A stretch of DNA of 9,693 bases from DATFPK01 sp035264885 (lineage in GTDB: Bacteria > Actinomycetota > Thermoleophilia > Solirubrobacterales > 70-9), in contig DATFPK010000012.1 in NCBI GenBank assembly GCA_035264885.1, positions 1 to 9,693 of the forward strand, in the 5' to 3' direction. Of this stretch, positions 6,085 to 9,693 are shown piece by piece. Numbering within the stretch: the first letter of the stretch is position 1; each line of letters starts with the position of its first letter. The notes under the pieces are model-generated. The model was not told the DNA's origin. It made no database searches and saw only the letters and a program-made list of their open reading frames with translations. The position numbers were made by a program, and so were the translations under genes.

Positions 6085-6107
6085 GATTCAAGGCTAACGT
6101 TGCCCGC
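6085..6107. promoter_or_regulatory. Divergent hisF / SnoaL-gene intergenic with back-to-back -10 boxes
   Basis: Only 23 bp separate the two ATGs. On the plus strand TAACGT (6095-6100) ends 7 nt before the SnoaL ATG. On the minus strand TAGCCT (6096-6091) ends 6 nt before the hisF ATG. The hexamers share bases 6095-6096. For hisF, TTGGCC (6118-6113, minus) lies 16 bp upstream of the hexamer and matches TTGACA at four of six positions; the plus-strand -35 is weak. Neither gene has a clear Shine-Dalgarno sequence. The layout suggests two mutually exclusive leaderless promoters, inferred from spacing. Confidence 0.45.
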
Positions 6108-6500
6108 ATGTCGGCCAACACGGAGCGCTTCCTGCGGGGCGTGGAGGCGTTGACGCGGGGCGATGCTGCCGCCGTGATCGACTTCGTCGATGCGGACGCC
6201 GAATTCGAGCCCCTCCGCGCTGCGACCGAGGGAACGTTCCACGGACATGACGGAGTCCGTGAATTCCTCCGGGACACCCGGGAGAGCTTCGACCTGTTCG
6301 AGCCGGATTTCCAGGAGGTGCGGGACTTGGACGACGAACAGGTCCTTGCCCTAGGCAAGATCCGAATTCGCGGACGCGGGAGCGGGGTCGAGACCGAGGT
6401 GCCGACGGCCGTCATAGCCAAGATCCGCGACGGCCGGTTGGTCCACTTCAAGGACTATGGCGGCCGTGACGCCGCCCTGTCAGCCGCAGGCCTTGCCTAG
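6108..6500 (+). CDS. SnoaL/NTF2-like fold small protein
   Basis: This 130-residue cytoplasmic protein matches the nuclear transport factor 2 / SnoaL-like superfamily, a cone-shaped alpha+beta fold used by cyclases, isomerases and small-ligand binding proteins. Visible family features are the N-terminal helix pair (NTERFLRGVEALTRGDAAAVIDFV), a strand with DAEFEPL, the FHGHDGVREFL turn-helix (about 44-54), strands with RIRGRGSG, and the closing strand IRDGRLVHFKDYGGRDAALSAAGL. No specific catalytic set can be assigned, so the substrate is unknown. It is transcribed against the his genes, with 23 bp separating it from hisF. Its stop overlaps the doxX stop in a CTAG. Confidence 0.85.
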   Translation: MSANTERFLRGVEALTRGDAAAVIDFVDADAEFEPLRAATEGTFHGHDGVREFLRDTRESFDLFEPDFQEVRDLDDEQVLALGKIRIRGRGSGVETEVPTAVIAKIRDGRLVHFKDYGGRDAALSAAGLA

Positions 6501-6856
6501 TCCCAGTCGCCGGCCGCATAGGCCCAGGCGATGAAGAGCAGCTGCACCGGAAGCCGGGCGTAGAGGGCCGCACGGCCACCGGGAACGCCCTTCTCGTAGC
6601 GCTGCCAGTCGATCGCCATGTGCAGGTTCGCCGGGAAGACGGCGAGCAGCGTGGCGATCGACCAGGCGCTGCCAGCCTTGCGGGTGGCCGGATGCATGGT
6701 CGCGAGCCCGCCCGCGATCTCAGCCACGCCGCTGATGTAGACGACCTCGCGGTGCCGGGGGATGTACGGAGGCATGATCCGCTCGTACCACCGGGTCTTG
6801 ATGAAGTGCATCAGCCCGGCGAAGACGAAGAACGGCCCGAAGAGCCTTCTCCCCAT
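6497..6856 (-). CDS. DoxX-like four-helix membrane protein
   Basis: The 119-residue product has four hydrophobic segments (about 5-19, 38-54, 61-82, 98-115) and the hallmarks of the small DoxX-like family: FAGLMHF (12-18), YERIMPPYIP (24-33), a second helix SGVAEIAGGL (42-51), HPATRKAGSAW and AVFPANLHMA (72-81). The function of such proteins is poorly defined; some have been linked to redox or thiol stress. It starts 10 bp after the hisA stop with TAGGG 8 nt before the ATG, the TAG being the hisA stop itself. It is therefore probably the last gene of the hisDBHA transcript. It ends tail-to-tail on the SnoaL gene. Nothing in the sequence ties it to histidine synthesis. Confidence 0.88.
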   Translation of the reverse strand: MGRRLFGPFFVFAGLMHFIKTRWYERIMPPYIPRHREVVYISGVAEIAGGLATMHPATRKAGSAWSIATLLAVFPANLHMAIDWQRYEKGVPGGRAALYARLPVQLLFIAWAYAAGDWD

Positions 6857-6866
6857 GCCCGGGACC

Positions 6867-7589
6867 CTACCCGAGGGCCGTCAGCCCCTCGGCGATGCTG
6901 AAGCGCTGCTCGTACAGCGCCCGGCCGACGATCACCCCGCCCAGGTTCTCCACGTCGATCCCCGCCAGGGTCCTGAGGTCCTCGAGCGAGCCGACGCCGC
7001 CTGAGTAGATCAGCTCGCCGTCCGTCGCCTCTGCCACCTCCCGCAGGGAATCCAGGTCCGGCCCCTCCATCAGCCCGTCCACGTCGACGGGCGTATAGAC
7101 GAAGCGGCGAATCCCGCGGTCCGAGAGGGCTGCCACCACCTCGGCGGTACCGAGCTCGGATGACTCGGTCCAGCCCTCGGCTGCGACCTTGCCGGAGCGC
7201 GCATCGACCGACGCCACCACGCGGTCGCCGTGCGCGGCGGCGATCGCCCCCGCCATCTCAGGGTCTCGAACGGCGGCGGTGCCCAGGACGACCCGCTCGG
7301 CGCCGGAGGAGAACGCCTCCTCGACCTTCTTCGAGTCCCGCAATCCGCCGCCGAGCTGCACCGGCACGCCGACGGCCGCGACGATCCGGCGGACGTGCTC
7401 GAGGTTCACCGGCTCCCCGGCACGGGCCCCGTCGAGGTCGACGACGTGAAGCCACCGAGCGCCACCGTCGGCCCAGCGGCGAGCCGCCACCACCGGGTCG
7501 TCGTCGTAGGCCCTCTCGCGCTCGTAGTCGCCTTGGATCAGGCGTACGGCCTTGCCGCCGCGGATGTCGATCGCCGGGTAGAGGATCAA
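6867..7589 (-). CDS. hisA: Phosphoribosylformimino-AICAR-P isomerase HisA
   Basis: HisA carries out the Amadori rearrangement of ProFAR to PRFAR, step four of histidine synthesis. The 240-residue (beta/alpha)8 barrel has D8 in YPAIDIRGGKAVRL, GDYERERAY, HVVDLDGA, first phosphate site VQLGGGLRD, second catalytic Asp in ASVDARSGKVAAEGW, YTPVDVDG where YTDI..DG is usual, and second phosphate site SGGVGS...VGRALY. Its GGG phosphate loop resembles ordinary HisA more than the SGG of mycobacterial PriA, so single-function HisA is favoured, though PriA-like TrpF activity is not excluded. The start is TTG at 7589, the only start giving the conserved MILYPAID N-terminus. It overlaps the hisH stop as TTGA and has no Shine-Dalgarno sequence, so it is probably translated by coupling to hisH. 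Confidence 0.96.
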   Translation of the reverse strand: MILYPAIDIRGGKAVRLIQGDYERERAYDDDPVVAARRWADGGARWLHVVDLDGARAGEPVNLEHVRRIVAAVGVPVQLGGGLRDSKKVEEAFSSGAERVVLGTAAVRDPEMAGAIAAAHGDRVVASVDARSGKVAAEGWTESSELGTAEVVAALSDRGIRRFVYTPVDVDGLMEGPDLDSLREVAEATDGELIYSGGVGSLEDLRTLAGIDVENLGGVIVGRALYEQRFSIAEGLTALG

Positions 7590-8200
7590 CTGCAGATGCC
7601 GACGAAGTTGCGCAGCAGGCGCAGCCCGGCCGAGCTCGACTTCTCGGGGTGGAACTGGACGCCGTAGAGCGGCGGCCGCTCGACGGCGCAGGCGAAGCGC
7701 TCGCCGTAGGCCGCGGTGCCGAGCACGTCGGCCTCGGAGGCAGGCCGCGGAGCGAACGAGTGGACGAAGTAGAAGGGCGTCTCTTCGCCGAGCCCCTCCG
7801 TGAGCTCCGACGGATGCTCCCAGTGCACGGGAGACCAGCCGATGTGCGGGACCTTGTAGCCGTTCGCCTCGAGCGGTCCGACCACGCCGCCGAGCAGGGA
7901 GAGGCCGGGTCCGCCCTCATTCTCGACCGAGGACTCGAACAGCAGCTGGAGCCCGAGGCAGATCCCGAGCACAGGGACTCCCGCCTCGATCCGTCCCGCC
8001 ACGAGGTCGTCGAGGCCGATCTCTCGCACACGGTCCATCGCGCGCGGAAAGGCGCCGACGCCGGGCAGGATCACTCCGTCGGTGGACTCGGCCCGAGCAC
8101 GGTCCGAGGTGATCTCCGCCTCGGCGCCGACCCGCTCCAGGGCCTTCTCCACCGAGCGGAGGTTCCCCATCCCGTAGTCCAGGATGCCGATGCGTGTCAT
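7586..8200 (-). CDS. hisH: Imidazole glycerol phosphate synthase, glutaminase subunit HisH
   Basis: HisH hydrolyses glutamine and passes ammonia to HisF. The 204-residue class I glutamine amidotransferase has ILDYGMGNLRSVEKAL (6-21), oxyanion-side LPGVGAF (45-51), nucleophile C81 in GICLGLQLLFE, KVPHIGW, FYFVHSF, and catalytic H184/E186 in YGVQFHPEKSS. Length and all three catalytic residues are normal. The ATG at 8200 overlaps the hisB stop as ATGA, and the hisH stop overlaps the hisA start as TTGA. Its partner hisF lies about 1.5 kb further along, outside the coupled block. Confidence 0.98.
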   Translation of the reverse strand: MTRIGILDYGMGNLRSVEKALERVGAEAEITSDRARAESTDGVILPGVGAFPRAMDRVREIGLDDLVAGRIEAGVPVLGICLGLQLLFESSVENEGGPGLSLLGGVVGPLEANGYKVPHIGWSPVHWEHPSELTEGLGEETPFYFVHSFAPRPASEADVLGTAAYGERFACAVERPPLYGVQFHPEKSSSAGLRLLRNFVGICS

Positions 8201-8787
8201 TCCGTGAGGGTGCCCTTGGTGGAGGGCACGCCGGTCTCATCCGGATCGATCGAGACCGCCTCGCGCAGCGCGCGGGCGAACGCCTTGAACGACGCCTCGA
8301 TCATGTGGTGCGCGTTCGAGCCCGACCGGACCCAGATGTGGAGGGTCATCTTCGAGTTGTTGGCGAAGGCGCGAAAGAACTCCTCGGCCAGCTCGGAGTC
8401 GAAGCCCGCGATGGTCACGTCGGGAAGGTCGGCGTCGAAGGCGAGGTAGGGCCGTCCGGAGATGTCGATCGCGCAGTCTCCGAGCGCCTCGTCCATCGGG
8501 ACGAGCGCGGAGCCGTAACGCCGGATCCCGGCGCGGTCGCCGAGCGCCTCGTCGATCGCCTGCCCGAGGCAGATCCCGACGTCCTCGGTCGTGTGGTGCG
8601 CGCCGGTCTCGAGATCGCCGGAGGCCTCCAGCTGGAGACCCAGCCGGCCGTGCCGTGCGAGCAGCTCGAGCATGTGGTCGAGGAAGCCGACGCCGGTCTC
8701 GACCTTCGCTTCGCCGCCGTCCAGGTCCAGCCTGAGGCTGACCTTGGTCTCCTTGGTCTCGCGAGTGATCTCTGCGCTGCGGCTCAT
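8197..8787 (-). CDS. hisB: Imidazoleglycerol-phosphate dehydratase HisB (monofunctional)
   Basis: HisB dehydrates imidazole glycerol phosphate to imidazole acetol phosphate, step six, at a manganese site. The 196-residue product is the dehydratase domain alone, without the HAD phosphatase domain of enterobacterial HisB, so histidinol phosphatase must be encoded elsewhere. The metal-binding motifs DHMLELLARHG, GAHHTTEDVGICLGQA and NAHHMIEASFKAFARALREA are intact, as is FRAFANNSKMTLHI. The ATG at 8787 overlaps the hisD stop as ATGA and has AGGAG 8 nt upstream (8796-8800). The open frame continues far upstream inside hisD in another frame, but that part is not HisB-like. hisC, common between hisD and hisB in actinobacteria, is absent. 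Confidence 0.98.
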   Translation of the reverse strand: MSRSAEITRETKETKVSLRLDLDGGEAKVETGVGFLDHMLELLARHGRLGLQLEASGDLETGAHHTTEDVGICLGQAIDEALGDRAGIRRYGSALVPMDEALGDCAIDISGRPYLAFDADLPDVTIAGFDSELAEEFFRAFANNSKMTLHIWVRSGSNAHHMIEASFKAFARALREAVSIDPDETGVPSTKGTLTE

Positions 8788-9693
8788 CGCCCTTTCTCCT
8801 CTGCCCTCGCCTCGGCGGACTCCGCGTGGAGCGGAAATCCCTCGGCGCGGGCCAATGTAGCGACCGTCGGAGCGAGCTCCCGGGCCGCCCCCTGCGGCAC
8901 GAAGACGGTGGAGATCGTCCGCCTGAAGACGCCGGGCCCGAGCGGCCCTTGGTAGCGGCCGGCGCCGCCGGTCGGCAGCACGTGGTTCGAGCCCGCCGCG
9001 TAGTCGCCGAACGCCGTGGCCCCGCCCTCGCCGATGAAGACGCAGCCTGCGGTGGTCACGGCGTTCGCGAGCAGCGTCGCGTCCTCGGTGGCCAGCTCGA
9101 GGTGCTCGGGCGCGATCGCGTTGGCTAGCCCGACCGCGGTGACGGTGTCCGGCACGGCGACCAGGGCGAGTGGGGCCTCCTCCGCGATCCCGTGCTCCGC
9201 GGCAATCCGCCCGACGGCTTCCTCGATCGCGTCGAGGATCACGGTCTCGACCGCTGCCGCGATCACAAGCCCGTCCGGTCCGTGCTCGGCCTGCGCGCAG
9301 AGATCGAGCGCGATCCAATCCGAGTTCGCGGTATCGCCGGCGATCACCATCAGCTCCGACGGCCCGGCGAGGCCGTCGATCCCGACCTCGCCGGTGAGCT
9401 GACGCTTCGCCTCCTGCACATAGCGGTTGCCCGGGCCGGCGATCACGTCCACGGGCGGGATCAGCTCTGTGCCGAGCGCCAGGGCCGCGATCGCCTGGGC
9501 GCCACCCACTGGGTAGACCTCGTCCGCGCCGCCGATGGCCGCGGCCGCGAGGATCAGGTCGGTGACCGGGCGCTCGCCGGTTGTCGACGGTGTCGCCAGT
9601 ACCACCCGCCGCACGCCGGCAGCCTTCGCGGGAATGCAGCCCATCAGCACGGTCGACGGGTAGGAGCCGGCGCCACCGGGTGCGTAGATGGCC
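8784..9693 (-). CDS. hisD: Histidinol dehydrogenase HisD, N-terminus cut by window edge
   Basis: HisD oxidises L-histidinol via histidinal to L-histidine with two NAD+ at a zinc site. The 302 C-terminal residues are present; about 125-130 N-terminal residues lie beyond the window. Fragment residues 1-17 read as the YxPGG..YPS.VLM motif, followed by IPAKAAGV, VGGAQAIAALALGT, GPGNRYVQEAKRQL, GIDGLAGPSELMVIA (104-118), zinc-side Q134/H137 (AQAEHGPDG), catalytic Glu-His in APEHLEL, GDYAAGSNHVLPT, and a C-terminal His in EGFPLHAESAEAR. It is the most upstream gene seen in the his operon, and its stop overlaps hisB as ATGA. The PGGAGSYPS segment has Gly-Ser where Arg-Ala is usual. Confidence 0.97.
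   Translation of the reverse strand, partial: AIYAPGGAGSYPSTVLMGCIPAKAAGVRRVVLATPSTTGERPVTDLILAAAAIGGADEVYPVGGAQAIAALALGTELIPPVDVIAGPGNRYVQEAKRQLTGEVGIDGLAGPSELMVIAGDTANSDWIALDLCAQAEHGPDGLVIAAAVETVILDAIEEAVGRIAAEHGIAEEAPLALVAVPDTVTAVGLANAIAPEHLELATEDATLLANAVTTAGCVFIGEGGATAFGDYAAGSNHVLPTGGAGRYQGPLGPGVFRRTISTVFVPQGAARELAPTVATLARAEGFPLHAESAEARAEEKGR

Noticed and set aside
5504..6451. A 315-codon minus-strand frame spanning hisF and the SnoaL gene.
   Set aside because: It is out of frame with hisF and antisense to the SnoaL gene; both have recognisable family motifs, and this frame has none.
8788..9318. The hisB frame stays open far upstream into hisD, suggesting a fused or extended HisB.
   Set aside because: The upstream part is Arg/Gly/Ala-rich out-of-frame hisD sequence, while hisD itself is intact there. 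The ATG at 8787 has a good ribosome-binding site and the ATGA overlap.

Overview
The window is a very GC-rich, tightly packed bacterial chromosome segment with no mobile element, tRNA, rRNA or CRISPR. SepF (the FtsZ partner of Gram-positives and actinobacteria), the pgeF-yggS-sepF order, frequent GTG/TTG starts and strongly GC-biased codons point to a deep-branching actinobacterium, perhaps Thermoleophilia/Solirubrobacterales. That placement is an inference from gene content, not from an alignment.

Left part (1-3912), all on the minus strand. Reading from right to left it holds cca (tRNA nucleotidyltransferase), pgeF (multicopper-type purine nucleoside phosphorylase), yggS (PLP homeostasis), sepF (division-ring assembly) and the 5' two-thirds of proC (proline synthesis). 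pgeF-yggS-sepF is the conserved block that normally follows ftsZ; here cca stands in the ftsZ position.

Middle (3893-6500). A plus-strand gene for a membrane-anchored, PQQ-repeat beta-propeller protein starts inside the 5' end of cca and ends tail-to-tail on hisF, their stop codons sharing one CTAG. hisF (minus) is divergent, across only 23 bp, from a small SnoaL/NTF2-like gene (plus). That gene ends tail-to-tail on a DoxX-like membrane protein gene, again sharing one CTAG.

Right part (6497-9693), minus strand. This is a histidine-biosynthesis operon, hisD(partial)-hisB-hisH-hisA-doxX. The his genes are joined by 4-base stop/start overlaps (ATGA, ATGA, TTGA). HisH and HisF form the imidazole glycerol phosphate synthase, fed by HisA and followed by HisB. 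HisD does the last two steps. hisC is not in its usual place between hisD and hisB, and hisF is separated from hisA by doxX and an opposing gene.

The gene content is ordinary core metabolism and division; I see no undescribed defence or mobile system. The best unexplained pattern is at the starts. Four genes that lack a Shine-Dalgarno sequence (proC, pgeF, hisF and the SnoaL gene) each have a TANNNT hexamer ending 6-7 nt before the start codon, as expected of leaderless promoters, and two of these hexamers overlap back to back in the 23-bp hisF/SnoaL gap. No stretch over 300 bases is without a gene; the longest gaps are 85 bp (yggS/sepF) and 76 bp (cca/pgeF).
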